Assembly: GCA_965205735.1 (NCBI GenBank)
Contig: OZ242179.1
Span: 2,914,001 to 2,978,000 of the forward strand
Direction of reading: 5' to 3'
Origin: VXNE01 sp965205735
GTDB lineage: Bacteria; Pseudomonadota; Gammaproteobacteria; Pseudomonadales; Azotimanducaceae
Length of the DNA: 64,000 nucleotides
The first letter of the stretch is position 1. Every line of letters starts with the position of its first letter. Both the position numbers and the translations under genes were made by a program. Below, piece after piece: positions 8,314 through 16,464 of this stretch. The notes beneath the pieces were generated by a model that was not told the origin of the DNA, ran no database searches, and saw only the letters and a list, made by a program, of their open reading frames with translations.

Positions 8314-9525
8314 CTACGCCGCGTCGAAGGCGCGGCCGAACCGCGCATGGTAGTCCTCGTGCAGCATCCGCTCATAGGATGTCGTGCCCTCGATGGGGAG
8401 CTTGACCGGCGCCATCCCATTGAGCGAGGACTCGTATATCGCCATCGCCATCTCCACGTCCCTGCGGCCGCCCAGGCCATATTCCGGCGCTTCATCGTTG
8501 AGCGCGGCGTTTGCGAGGCTCATGATCTCGTCGGCATGACCGACGCACCAGTCGTCGATGGCGTACTCCCGGAACGGATTGACGTAGACGATCTCGGGAT
8601 CGGTGTGCACGACGATCCTGGACAGGACATCCACGCCCTCCACTTGATGGCGCTCGAACACGACGGGGACGTCCTGCGTTCCTTCACCGACCTGCAAGCG
8701 CAACGGAATGCCGGGGCCGGACCAGTGGTCGTCCCGAATGCTGCCTTGTGTGCCTGTGATCTGGTAGTAGTGGAGGGACTCGCCCAACCGGGATGTCTCG
8801 TAGACGCCGACCGCCCCGGATTCGAAATCGATCATGGCATGTGCCCAGTCTTCGTGGACGAACTCCGGACTTGATCGGTACCGTCTAACCGTCCCTGAAA
8901 TCTGCCGGGGTTGGCTTTGCGCGTACAAACGTAGTTGCGATAACCGGTGCGATCCCATGTCCATGCACATCCCCGAAGAGTTGCCGAACTTCGATAGAGG
9001 ACGCGTAAGGCCGCGGTGCGTCACCGTCGGCTCAAACGGATTCTGCGCCTTGGCCTCGACGAAGTAGACGCGCACGATGTCGCCCAGGATTCCTTCCTGG
9101 ATGAGATCGACGATTACGCGCTGCTTCGGCATGCGGAAGTAGTTCTCCGCCACCTCGAAGTGGACACCGTTCCTGCGGCACGCCTCGATGATCACATCGC
9201 AGCAGGAGCGCGTGAGCGCCATCGGCTTTTCGACCATGACATGTTTGCCATGCTCCGCGATCCGCCTCGCCAGCACATGATGCGTGGCGTCGCCCGTCAC
9301 GATATCCACGGCCATGATGTCCGGGTGCCGGTCGAACATCTCTTCGATATTCGTGTAGTGCGGGACGCCGTATTTCTTGCCGGATTCGGCCGCGAGGGTC
9401 TCGTCGAGGTCGCATAGCGCGACGAATTCCACCGCCCCTTTCTTCGCCAGTTCGCTGAGCGTCGGCAGATGCCAACGCCGTCCCGGGTTGCCACAACCAA
9501 CGAGTGCAATTTTCGCGATGCTCAT
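8314..9525 (-). CDS. Gfo/Idh/MocA family NAD(P)-dependent oxidoreductase
   Basis: This 403-residue protein starts with a Rossmann dinucleotide-binding motif (KIALVGCGNPGRRWH, glycines about residues 10-15). It carries the family EKPMALT segment (about residue 95-105), in which the lysine is catalytic, and a C-terminal alpha/beta substrate domain. Members oxidise or reduce sugars, inositols and related polyols. The gene lies between the sulfatase and two PhyH dioxygenase genes on the same strand and probably acts on the same compound, perhaps a desulfated sugar or cyclitol. Start ATG 9525 gives the normal N-terminus. Substrate unknown. Confidence 0.85.
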   Translation of the reverse strand: MSIAKIALVGCGNPGRRWHLPTLSELAKKGAVEFVALCDLDETLAAESGKKYGVPHYTNIEEMFDRHPDIMAVDIVTGDATHHVLARRIAEHGKHVMVEKPMALTRSCCDVIIEACRRNGVHFEVAENYFRMPKQRVIVDLIQEGILGDIVRVYFVEAKAQNPFEPTVTHRGLTRPLSKFGNSSGMCMDMGSHRLSQLRLYAQSQPRQISGTVRRYRSSPEFVHEDWAHAMIDFESGAVGVYETSRLGESLHYYQITGTQGSIRDDHWSGPGIPLRLQVGEGTQDVPVVFERHQVEGVDVLSRIVVHTDPEIVYVNPFREYAIDDWCVGHADEIMSLANAALNDEAPEYGLGGRRDVEMAMAIYESSLNGMAPVKLPIEGTTSYERMLHEDYHARFGRAFDAA

Positions 9526-9582
9526 GCTTTAACCTCACAAAAACCCATCGCGCGCATTTTCCTCATGTCCGATATCGCAGTT

Positions 9583-10446
9583 CTAGTTTGCCCGGTGCTT
9601 CAGCAGGGCGTTGCGTATTTTCTCTTGTTGTTCGTAGATGCTGCCGCCTTCCACGCGGGGCAGACTGAGGCGTACCGGCAGATCTTTCAACCGTGGCTCG
9701 AGGGTTGGCTTGCCGCGCACTACGCGTCCATTCAGGTCCTCGATGGAATCCCCGGCAGGAATGAGCGGCCATGCATCCGTGGCGCAAAAACCGATGAAGA
9801 ACATCCGGCGCAGCATATTGGAGTGGTTGGGCCTGGAGCCGTGCAGCATTCGAACATGATGCAGCGTGATGCCGCCTGCCTTGACCGTGACTGGTACGGC
9901 ACTATCCGGCCTGAACGTCGGGTCCGTGACGCCGCCCACGAAAAAGCCATCCTGATGATGGTCCCACGTCTTGCCCTTGTGGCTGCCCGGTACGACCATC
10001 AACGCCCCGTTCTCCACCATCATGTCGTCCAGCGCTATGCCGACTTCGAGAATGCTGTCGTTCGTGTGCGGGTAGAAAGCCCAATCCTGGTGCCACTCCA
10101 CGGCGGAACCGTTGGTTGGGTTTTTCATGTTCAATTTGTTGTTGTGGTACCGCAGATTCGGCCCCAGGAGGCATTCCACAATATCCAGGATGGCATCATG
10201 GCGGGCGTATCTGGCATAGACCGGATGCTTGCTGACGGGGTGTTTGATGCGGCGTAGGCTGGGCGATGACGCACTGTGCCCAGGCTCAAGGTCAAAGGTC
10301 TCATCGTTCGAGCTGACGTTCCGGGACTGCTCGACAAACGCGTCTGTTACGTGCCGCAGCTCCTCCAACTCGGCCACGGTCAAGACATTCTGGATCGCCA
10401 GGTAACCATTTCTTTCAAAGGCTTCGATTTGGGCTGCGTCAAGCAT
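9583..10446 (-). CDS. phytanoyl-CoA dioxygenase (PhyH) family protein
   Basis: This 287-residue predicted Fe(II)/2-oxoglutarate hydroxylase begins MLDAAQIEAFERNGYLAIQN, the usual PhyH opening helix and strand. Iron ligands appear as H119-Q-D121 (VEWHQDW) and H202 (RMLHGSRPNHS), with arginines 213-214 likely contacting 2-oxoglutarate. VVPGSHKGKTW is the conserved turn between them. ATG 10446 was chosen because the longer open frame to 10776 is non-family sequence that overlaps the next gene. It is separated by 57 bases from the downstream oxidoreductase gene, and by 34 bases from a second PhyH gene upstream, so all three may form one operon. Substrate unknown. Confidence 0.88.
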   Translation of the reverse strand: MLDAAQIEAFERNGYLAIQNVLTVAELEELRHVTDAFVEQSRNVSSNDETFDLEPGHSASSPSLRRIKHPVSKHPVYARYARHDAILDIVECLLGPNLRYHNNKLNMKNPTNGSAVEWHQDWAFYPHTNDSILEVGIALDDMMVENGALMVVPGSHKGKTWDHHQDGFFVGGVTDPTFRPDSAVPVTVKAGGITLHHVRMLHGSRPNHSNMLRRMFFIGFCATDAWPLIPAGDSIEDLNGRVVRGKPTLEPRLKDLPVRLSLPRVEGGSIYEQQEKIRNALLKHRAN

Positions 10447-10480
10447 TGGAATTTTCCGGCACCGGATCGTAATAAAGAAC

Positions 10481-11239
10481 TCAGTTGAGAGGCAATATCC
10501 CGGAGCGCCGGTAATGAACGACAGGCTCTGCCTTGCTCTGCGCCCCGCCGGCCGGATTTGCCGCACCATATTCGGGAATCTGTGTCCCGACCCTCGCGAC
10601 CCTTGCGGCCATTGAGATTCTTCCCTCGCCCTCGCCAAAAGCCAGGCTGCGATGCAACAGTGTGGAATGAAAGAGAACGAACTGGCCTTTCTTGAGCGGC
10701 AGTGGGGTGACCCTGTCCTGGACGACCGCCGGGACTTCGAGAAAGTGACGCGGGATATCCCTCTCAAACCCGTCAATCGGCGAATGCGATCCCCTCACAT
10801 ATTCGATTCTGCCGGCATTCATGTCGACATCGGTCAGCGCCACCAGAATGCTGAAGTGATTACTGGTATCGAAGAGATTGATCGGCGCCTTGCCGTTTTC
10901 GAAATGGCGATCGTGATGCCACTTGTTCTCTCCGGTGCCTTCACTCTTGACAAAGAAGTTGGTCCGCCAGACAAAAAGACCGTTGCCGAAATGCTCGGAT
11001 AACGCGGACTGCAGGTTGTCGTCGAAGAACACGTCCCTGATGGGGCTCACGTCCATGTGCCTGTCTATCAACGGGTTCGGGGCAACATTTCCTATGCCTG
11101 CAATCGATGCCGCCCTATTCTGCTGCCGTTGCAGTGCCTTAAGTTCCAAAACCACTTCACACGCTCTATCGAGTCCGGATTTGTCCGCTAACTCATACGG
11201 CCCCGCCAACCCATCCTGTTGCAATTGATCGTTTGTCAT
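10481..11239 (-). CDS. PhyH-like 2-oxoglutarate-dependent dioxygenase
   Basis: This 252-residue protein is a more divergent PhyH-type dioxygenase. H108-H-D110 in NKWHHDRHF, H196 in TLLHRSLA and R207 in GEGRISMAARV supply the expected iron triad and 2-oxoglutarate anchor, with YVRGSHSP in the typical place between them. ATG 11239 is preceded by an AGGA ribosome site and gives a family-like N-terminus; the frame continues to 11335 without similarity. It sits upstream of another PhyH gene on the same strand. The two proteins are clearly different paralogues, so they may act on successive positions or substrates. Upstream, 11240-11524 (285 bases) holds no gene I can support. Confidence 0.8.
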   Translation of the reverse strand: MTNDQLQQDGLAGPYELADKSGLDRACEVVLELKALQRQQNRAASIAGIGNVAPNPLIDRHMDVSPIRDVFFDDNLQSALSEHFGNGLFVWRTNFFVKSEGTGENKWHHDRHFENGKAPINLFDTSNHFSILVALTDVDMNAGRIEYVRGSHSPIDGFERDIPRHFLEVPAVVQDRVTPLPLKKGQFVLFHSTLLHRSLAFGEGEGRISMAARVARVGTQIPEYGAANPAGGAQSKAEPVVHYRRSGILPLN

Positions 11240-11524
11240 TGTTGATCCTCGTTTTGCGGTGTCATCACCCCTTCGACCTCGCCAACGCCGCCCTCGATCA
11301 TAGGAAACCGACAAAGCCTGGCGCAAGCAATGCAATTATTTTTGTCCAGTGCATCGTAGTGTGCCACTCCCGTGCGGGTCGATCTGCGTGCCGCTGCATC
11401 ACTGTTTCGGATAAGGCTACGCCATGCAGCGTGGCCCATGCAGCGCGGCGTCGTTCATGGTCGTTCCTTCCCGCCCAGACAATCTGGCAGATAACGTCGT
11501 GTCAGTCGGACAGGAACGTCGAGG

Positions 11525-12376
11525 CTACGCTGAAACCGCACCCGACTGAGATTGCGCATGGCGTCTCAGCATGGCCACACTCGCGTCCACCTGATCTTCG
11601 GAAAGGCCATGCAGAATGATGGGTACATCAAACGGAAGACCACAGAGCAATGACACGTATCGGGCATAGTCGAGCTTGCCCGTACCCGCGGCGAGATGCC
11701 CCGCGTCGCCATCATGATCGAGATCCTTGCCATGGGCGATCGCGATGTGATCGCCCAGCAGGTCGAACGCCTCGTCAAGGATCTCCGACATGCGGGGCAG
11801 GTCGCCATGACCGAACAAGTTGGAGGCGTCCATTACCACCTTGAGATTTTTTGAGCCCATCTCGTCAATCAGGCGCCGAGCCTTCTTCGCGGTGGTGACG
11901 ACATTGTTGACCTCCGGTTCGAAGGCGATATCGACAACCGCCGCCTCGGCCACCGGCAACACCTGTTCGAGCGTATTTCGCAACACCCGCCAGGCTTCGT
12001 CCGTGTCATTGTCTGGATGCTTGCGCCACATGTTTTCCGGATGACGCGAGCCGGTGCAGGTTGCGACCACGGACGTGCCAATGCGCCCACAAGTTGAGAT
12101 CAACAGCTTCAGGCGTTCGATTGCCTGACCGCGTTTTTCCTCATCCGGGTGCACCATGTTGGCTTCACCACCCAGCGCCGAAATGATGATGTCGCGCTTC
12201 TCTATCTCCTCGCGAATCCAGGGGCCTGCCGCATCGATCTCTTCCGCCAACGGTCCTTCCAGGTGCGCCGATGACATGTTGAACTGAAGATGCCTGATGT
12301 CGTGACCGAGGATCGCATCAAGCGCTTCCCCGAGCGTCGGGCGAACGAAATGACCCGACATGATCCCTACTTGCAT
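11525..12376 (-). CDS. sugar phosphate isomerase/epimerase-like TIM-barrel protein
   Basis: This 283-residue protein has the Xyl isomerase-like/AP endonuclease 2 TIM-barrel pattern. It starts MQVGIMSGHF and contains IRHLQFNMSSAHL, TCGRIGTSVVATCTGSRHPE, VDIAFEPEVNN, KVVMDASNLFG and IAIAHGKDLDHDGDAG, whose acidic and histidine residues normally bind one divalent metal. Such enzymes isomerise or dehydrate sugars and inositols, fitting the oxidoreductase nearby. ATG 12376 has an AAGGA site and fits the family. However, the same frame stays open to an ATG at 12541 with coding-like codon use, so a 55-residue N-terminal extension cannot be excluded. Confidence 0.78.
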   Translation of the reverse strand: MQVGIMSGHFVRPTLGEALDAILGHDIRHLQFNMSSAHLEGPLAEEIDAAGPWIREEIEKRDIIISALGGEANMVHPDEEKRGQAIERLKLLISTCGRIGTSVVATCTGSRHPENMWRKHPDNDTDEAWRVLRNTLEQVLPVAEAAVVDIAFEPEVNNVVTTAKKARRLIDEMGSKNLKVVMDASNLFGHGDLPRMSEILDEAFDLLGDHIAIAHGKDLDHDGDAGHLAAGTGKLDYARYVSLLCGLPFDVPIILHGLSEDQVDASVAMLRRHAQSQSGAVSA

Positions 12377-12694
12377 CGTGTGTCCTTGTTTCTTCTGATC
12401 GTCCGCGTCGTCGGACAACGCGAATTTGCCATCGTCATCCAGGCCGAGCATGGCGTCGGCCGGCGCGATCAGGAATACGAAGTGATGATTCAGCCGTTCG
12501 ACCTTGACTGCCCGTTCCTGAAATAGCTGTTCATTTTCCATTGTCGACAAGATCCCGCCGATGACTCTCAGCAACATCCCCAGTGGGAAAATGGGCGATG
12601 TTGCGATCAGAGGAATCATTATATTTCGCGGTGCTTGGCGCAATGTTCAGGCTAGGCGTAGAATCGGAGCGGTAATTCTGGGAGGAAAAGAACC
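12377..12694. other. divergent intergenic region
   Basis: About 318 bases separate the leftward isomerase from the rightward PhyH gene. The right part has a plausible promoter for the PhyH gene (12635-12664). The left part is the open upstream extension of the isomerase frame discussed in that entry. I see no operator dyad or riboswitch fold. Confidence 0.4.
12635..12664 (+). promoter_or_regulatory. candidate sigma70 promoter for the second PhyH paralogue
   Basis: TTGGCG at 12635-12640 and TAGAAT at 12659-12664 are spaced by 18 bases. A GGAGGAAAAG ribosome site follows just ahead of the ATG at 12695. Confidence 0.45.
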
Positions 12695-13741
12695 ATGGCA
12701 GCAGTAGCACCAGTAGCAGACACGCCTGACCCCCTTGGCCGCGTGTGGAACGACATAAGCGAACTCGGCATGGAGTCGAATCTCGCAGATCTCGACGCCC
12801 ACGGTTTCACGGTGGTCCCGCCCGAGATTGCGAATCCGAACGGCATGGCCGATCGGATGCTCAACGCCCTGCTCGATATCGCGGAGAAGCGCAACGGCGA
12901 GCGGCCCGACATGGAGACCGGCGATACCCACGCTTATCAAGCCAACTTGCGCTTTGGCGCCAAGAACGAGCGGTATGGCCGGGGCCAGCTAAAGGACCAG
13001 ACTCCAGCCATCGCAACGAATAGCCCCAGCTTGGCCGATTCGCCCTTCGGTGATCGGATGCATTCGATCTTCTACGAGGACGAGGTGTTCGCGGAGGCCC
13101 TGATGAACCCGCCGCTGCTCGCGCTGGTCACGTATCTGTTGGGATACAGCGCGGTATTGTCCAACATGGGGTGTTGGATGAAAGGGCCGAACAGGAGCAA
13201 CTTCCCGTTGCATACGGACTCGGGTGGGTTGCCGTCACCGTTTCCGCCGCAGGCCTACGCGGCCCAATGCACGTACCTGTTGACGGATTTCACCCGGGAC
13301 AACGGCGCAACGGCGATAGTGCCGGGCAGTCACAAGTATGGTCGGGGCCCCGTAGGACGCGAATCCATCCTCGCCGAGAACGACAAGGCCATCGCGATCG
13401 AGGGCAAAGCCGGCTCGCTGGTCGTCTGGCACGGCAATGCCTGGCACGCTGCGTACAATCGCACGGCGCCGGGGCTCCGAGTCAGCGTGACGGTCTACTT
13501 TTACCGGCCGTTCATGCGGCCGCTGGAGAATTTCATCGGCAAGGTGCCGGAGGAGACGCTCGAGAAGTTGATCGACAAGCACGGGCCACGGGTCGCGATG
13601 GTACTCCAGCAAGGGTGCATTCCCGGCTACTCGACCCAGGGCGACCGCGTGTCGGACACGGCGAAAGCGGAGAGGCACATTGAAGCTTATGAAGAGGTCT
13701 CCGGGGTAAATACGCGGGACAAGGACAACCCCTTCCACTGA
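12695..13741 (+). CDS. phytanoyl-CoA dioxygenase (PhyH) family protein, paralogue of the gene at 283-1305
   Basis: This 348-residue protein is a predicted Fe(II)/2-oxoglutarate hydroxylase. H173-T-D175 and H251 (NAWHAAYNR) form the iron site, and R262 (PGLRVSV) the 2-oxoglutarate site. It shares long identical stretches with the gene at 283 (PPEIANPNG, LDIAE, GCWMKGPN, VPGSHK), so the two arose by duplication and flank the accessory cluster. A strong GGAGG ribosome site precedes ATG 12695. Downstream lies a 47-bp tandem repeat rather than a partner gene, so it is probably transcribed alone from the promoter at 12635-12664. Confidence 0.87.
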   Translation: MAAVAPVADTPDPLGRVWNDISELGMESNLADLDAHGFTVVPPEIANPNGMADRMLNALLDIAEKRNGERPDMETGDTHAYQANLRFGAKNERYGRGQLKDQTPAIATNSPSLADSPFGDRMHSIFYEDEVFAEALMNPPLLALVTYLLGYSAVLSNMGCWMKGPNRSNFPLHTDSGGLPSPFPPQAYAAQCTYLLTDFTRDNGATAIVPGSHKYGRGPVGRESILAENDKAIAIEGKAGSLVVWHGNAWHAAYNRTAPGLRVSVTVYFYRPFMRPLENFIGKVPEETLEKLIDKHGPRVAMVLQQGCIPGYSTQGDRVSDTAKAERHIEAYEEVSGVNTRDKDNPFH

Positions 13742-13770
13742 GTGCGACGCCGGCGCCAACGCCGTTCGTC

Positions 13771-13797
13771 CCACAAGCCAGCGCCTTCGGCTCTTGT
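13771..13797. repeat. intergenic copy of the palindromic element
   Basis: On the minus strand this reads as a core AGCCGAAGGCGCTGGCTTGT flanked by ACAAG, so the ends pair (ACAAG...CTTGT) around a GAAGGC loop. The same core is found inside the amidohydrolase gene (about 14681-14705) and inside radC (about 41053-41072). It directly precedes the 47-bp tandem repeat. Confidence 0.65.
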
Positions 13798-13798
13798 T

Positions 13799-13930
13799 GC
13801 GAGGGGTTGCCCCCCTCGCGCTCCCCCGGCTGAGGGCTTCTGTGTGCGAGGGGTTGCCCCCCTCGCGCTCCCCCGGCTGAGGCTTTCTGTGTGCGAGGGG
13901 TTGCCCCCCTCGCGCTCCCCCGGCTGAGGG
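13799..13930. repeat. 47-bp tandem repeat, 2.8 copies, each with a hairpin
   Basis: Units begin at 13799, 13846 and 13893 with exact 47-base spacing and almost no differences. Each unit opens with GCGAGGGG, five loop bases and CCCCTCGC, an 8-bp perfect stem, followed by GCTCCCCCGGCTGAGG. It lies between the convergent PhyH and amidohydrolase genes. Minus-strand open frames that cross it give only a repetitive Gly/Arg/Ser peptide and are not considered genes. It could slow or stop transcription from both sides or protect 3' ends. Confidence 0.85.
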
Positions 13931-13970
13931 CTCTGCTCCCGCGCCTCGACCACGCAAGTCCTGTGACCTT

Positions 13971-15092
13971 TCAGAGCTTGTAGACGCGAGTCGCGGTTCC
14001 GGAAAACAGCATGTCTTTCTCGCCCTCGGAGAATCCTGCCGCGATCTTCTTCATCGCGTTCCAGTACACGTGATACGAAAGCGATAGCTTGTCCGCCGGG
14101 AAATTGCTTTCGAACATGCATCGATCCGGGCCGAAACAGTCGATGGCAAAGAGGTAATAGTCGCGCTGAGCGGCTACCACTTCATCGGAAGTTGCCGGCG
14201 TTTCCCGAAGGTGCCAGTCGAAACCGCTGGACGGCATGGCCAGCCCGCCGATCTTCATCATCACGTTTTCGCAGGCGGCGAGTTCGACCATGTCCCGTTT
14301 CCACTCGGCAAAGACTTCCGCGCGCTTGTCGGCAAAGCGTCCGCTGCCGATGGGCGAGCCGAAGTGATTCAGCACCATCACCGTTCCGGCGGTGGATCGG
14401 GCCAGGTCGGCAAAGGCTCGGTTCTGATAGTGGTAGTGCCAGGTGTCGTAGACCAGACCCATTTCGCCGAGCAGCGCGACACCCTTTCTGAAGTCTTGCC
14501 GCGTGTAGAGATTGGGCAGGGTGGCGGGATCTCCCCACCGCGACGGCTTGTCCGGATCATACGCTCCGCCGTGGCGAATGCCGCGAAACAGTCCGTCACT
14601 TCCATGGAACAAACGCCGCCGGGGAGCGTCAGCGACCCGGGGCGGCTGTTCCATGGTCGACGAGCGGGGCCGGGCCACAGGCGAAGCCGAAGGCGCCGGC
14701 TGTGGGGCACTTGCATGGCGATGTGCTTCGCACACCTCGCGAATCATGCTGGTGTCCTGCGCGAGATCGGTGTAAGCGACGATTCCGGAGACCTCGGCGC
14801 GGCCCTGGCCGCGGCTCGCCGTGGCGACGCGGGCCATGAATTCTGTCTCCCCCACGGGGCGCAGATGTTCGGGCCCGTCTACCCTGTACTCTGACCTGCA
14901 CTCTATGAAGACGGTCTTCACGACATTGTGGCCCGATTCGGTGTCGGCCCAGAGATCCTCCAGCAGGTAGCGCGACAGGTTTCTGCTCCGCCACATGTGG
15001 TGATGCGGATCGACGATGGGCCGCCCCGGATCAATGATTTCTTCCTGGACCTGATCCAGCCAGGCCTTTTGTTCTGCCGCGGTCAGCGCCAT
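13971..15092 (-). CDS. amidohydrolase family (PF04909-type) metal-dependent hydrolase with an in-frame insertion
   Basis: This 373-residue TIM-barrel hydrolase shows the metal-binding DPHHHMW at residues 28-34, a VLNHFG segment, KIGGLAMP and a late CMFESNFPADK with the catalytic-type region. Relatives hydrolyse lactones or decarboxylate aromatic or pyrone acids; the substrate here is unknown. Between REVCEAH and LFRGIRHGGAYD, which are normally separated by only a few residues, there are about 40 extra Pro/Arg/Ser-rich residues (about 127-167) encoded by a palindromic element. The frame stays open across it, so the protein may still fold with a surface loop. ATG 15092 has an AAAGGA site. It is divergent from mtaD. 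Confidence 0.75.
   Translation of the reverse strand: MALTAAEQKAWLDQVQEEIIDPGRPIVDPHHHMWRSRNLSRYLLEDLWADTESGHNVVKTVFIECRSEYRVDGPEHLRPVGETEFMARVATASRGQGRAEVSGIVAYTDLAQDTSMIREVCEAHRHASAPQPAPSASPVARPRSSTMEQPPRVADAPRRRLFHGSDGLFRGIRHGGAYDPDKPSRWGDPATLPNLYTRQDFRKGVALLGEMGLVYDTWHYHYQNRAFADLARSTAGTVMVLNHFGSPIGSGRFADKRAEVFAEWKRDMVELAACENVMMKIGGLAMPSSGFDWHLRETPATSDEVVAAQRDYYLFAIDCFGPDRCMFESNFPADKLSLSYHVYWNAMKKIAAGFSEGEKDMLFSGTATRVYKL
14602..14656. repeat. inverted repeat inside the amidohydrolase insertion
   Basis: CCATGGAACA at 14602-14611 pairs exactly with TGTTCCATGG at 14647-14656. The stem continues after a three-base bulge as GCCGCC/GGCGGC, leaving a 20-base loop. This is the outer half of the DNA inserted into the amidohydrolase gene. 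Confidence 0.7.
14675..14705. repeat. palindromic element copy inside the amidohydrolase gene
   Basis: CCACAG (14675-14680) and CTGTGG (14700-14705) bracket the core AGCCGAAGGCGCCGGCT. Read on the minus strand in the gene's frame the inserted DNA gives SAPQPAPSASP. The related copy in radC gives SAPRPAPSGLR in the same reading frame. Confidence 0.7.
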
Positions 15093-15156
15093 GAGTCGTC
15101 CTTTCGGGTCACTCTCCGGTCGCATTCTAGCGCTCCGCCTGAGTATGCTTGTCCGC

Positions 15157-16464
15157 ATGTCGGCGATCATTCTGAAACCGCGCTACCTCTTGCCGATCGC
15201 ACCGAACGATCTCGTGCGGGAAGATGTCGGCGTGGCTGTCGAAGATGGGCGCATCGCCGCGGTTGAACCGTGCGAGGAACTCGCCCCGCGCTTCCCCGAC
15301 GCCGAAACGATCGAACTCGATTCGCACGTGCTGATGCCGGGGCTGGTCAATGCCCACGGCCACCTGGCGATGTCGCTCATGCGCGGTCTGGCTGGCTCGC
15401 AGCCGCTTGATGCGTGGCTTAACGAGATCGTATGGCCGCTTGAGAAACGCCTGGTTGATCGCGCCTTCGTCGCCGACGGTACGGGACTTGCGCTGGCGGA
15501 AATGATCGCTTCCGGCACAACCTGCGCCAGCGATCACTACTGGTATCCGGAGGTCGCCGCCGACACGGCGGTGCGAGCGGGTTTCCGTCTGCAATTGGCA
15601 GTTCCGGTGGTGAACTCGCCGAGCGCCGGAATGCGCGATGTCGACGAGTGCATACACCGCGGTGTGGAGCTACACGATCAGTATCGCGACCAGGAGTTGA
15701 TCAAGGTCGCCTTCGGGCCGCACTCGTGCTACGCGGTGGAACTCCCCGCGCTGAAACGGGTGCAGACGCTGGCGGACGAAATTGGTGCGGACATACATAT
15801 GCACCTGCACGAGACCGAGGCTGAGGTCGCCGAAGCGCGAGCGCGCACCGGCAGGACCTGGGTTCGCGTCCTGTCTGACATGGGATTGATCACGCCGAGC
15901 TTGCAGGCCGTGCACATGACCCAACTCGATGACGCCGAGATCGAGTGCATCGCGCGGGGCGGCACCCGGGTGATTCATTGCGCGCATTCGAACCTGTTGC
16001 TTGGCAGCGGTCGTTGCCGCGTCGGCGACCTGAAGCGCGCGGGTGTCATCGTGGCGCTCGGCACGGATGGTGCGGCCTCCAACAATGCGCTCGACATGTT
16101 TCAGGAGTTGCGCACCGCGATGCTTGCGTGGAAGTCCGCGGCCGGCGACGCGGCCGTGGCGCCGGCGGCTGAAATGTTGAAGATGGCGACGCTCGACGGC
16201 GCGCGCGCGCTGGGGATGGAGGAGGAGATCGGTTCCGTCGAGTGCGGCAAGTCGGCGGACCTCATAGCCATCGATCTGGATCATCCAGCGCTCCAGCCGG
16301 TGCACGATGTGCGAGAGCAATTGGTGCATACCCAGGCTGGCCACCATGTGAGCCATGTATGGGTGAGAGGTCGATGTCTGTATCAGCAGGGCCGTTTCAA
16401 CACCCTGGACATCGAACGGGTCATGGCCCGGGCGCGGGAGTGGCCGGGGAGGATGCGCGCGTGA
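15157..16464 (+). CDS. mtaD: TRZ/ATZ-type amidohydrolase, probable 5'-methylthioadenosine/S-adenosylhomocysteine deaminase
   Basis: This protein of about 435 residues is a cyclic amidohydrolase that would deaminate S-adenosylhomocysteine or methylthioadenosine in the cytoplasm. The VNAHGHLAMS motif (H67, H69) binds the metal, IHMHLHETEAE and AVHMTQLDDAE give later ligands, and GTDGAASNNALDMF contains the catalytic aspartate. Length matches MtaD (about 430-440). Two starts are possible, ATG 15145 and ATG 15157; neither has a strong ribosome site. It overlaps ubiG by four bases (GTGA), the mtaD-ubiG pair known in gammaproteobacteria, where it clears SAH made by methyltransferases such as UbiG. 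Confidence 0.85.
   Translation: MSAIILKPRYLLPIAPNDLVREDVGVAVEDGRIAAVEPCEELAPRFPDAETIELDSHVLMPGLVNAHGHLAMSLMRGLAGSQPLDAWLNEIVWPLEKRLVDRAFVADGTGLALAEMIASGTTCASDHYWYPEVAADTAVRAGFRLQLAVPVVNSPSAGMRDVDECIHRGVELHDQYRDQELIKVAFGPHSCYAVELPALKRVQTLADEIGADIHMHLHETEAEVAEARARTGRTWVRVLSDMGLITPSLQAVHMTQLDDAEIECIARGGTRVIHCAHSNLLLGSGRCRVGDLKRAGVIVALGTDGAASNNALDMFQELRTAMLAWKSAAGDAAVAPAAEMLKMATLDGARALGMEEEIGSVECGKSADLIAIDLDHPALQPVHDVREQLVHTQAGHHVSHVWVRGRCLYQQGRFNTLDIERVMARAREWPGRMRA

Noticed and set aside
13799..13930. CRISPR-like array
   Set aside because: The units are directly adjacent with no unique spacers, and no cas gene is present, so it is a plain tandem repeat.
13235..14121. Minus-strand frames encoding a Gly/Arg/Ser repeat peptide across the 47-bp repeat
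   Set aside because: The peptide merely reflects the DNA repeat, and the frames run into well-supported genes on either side.
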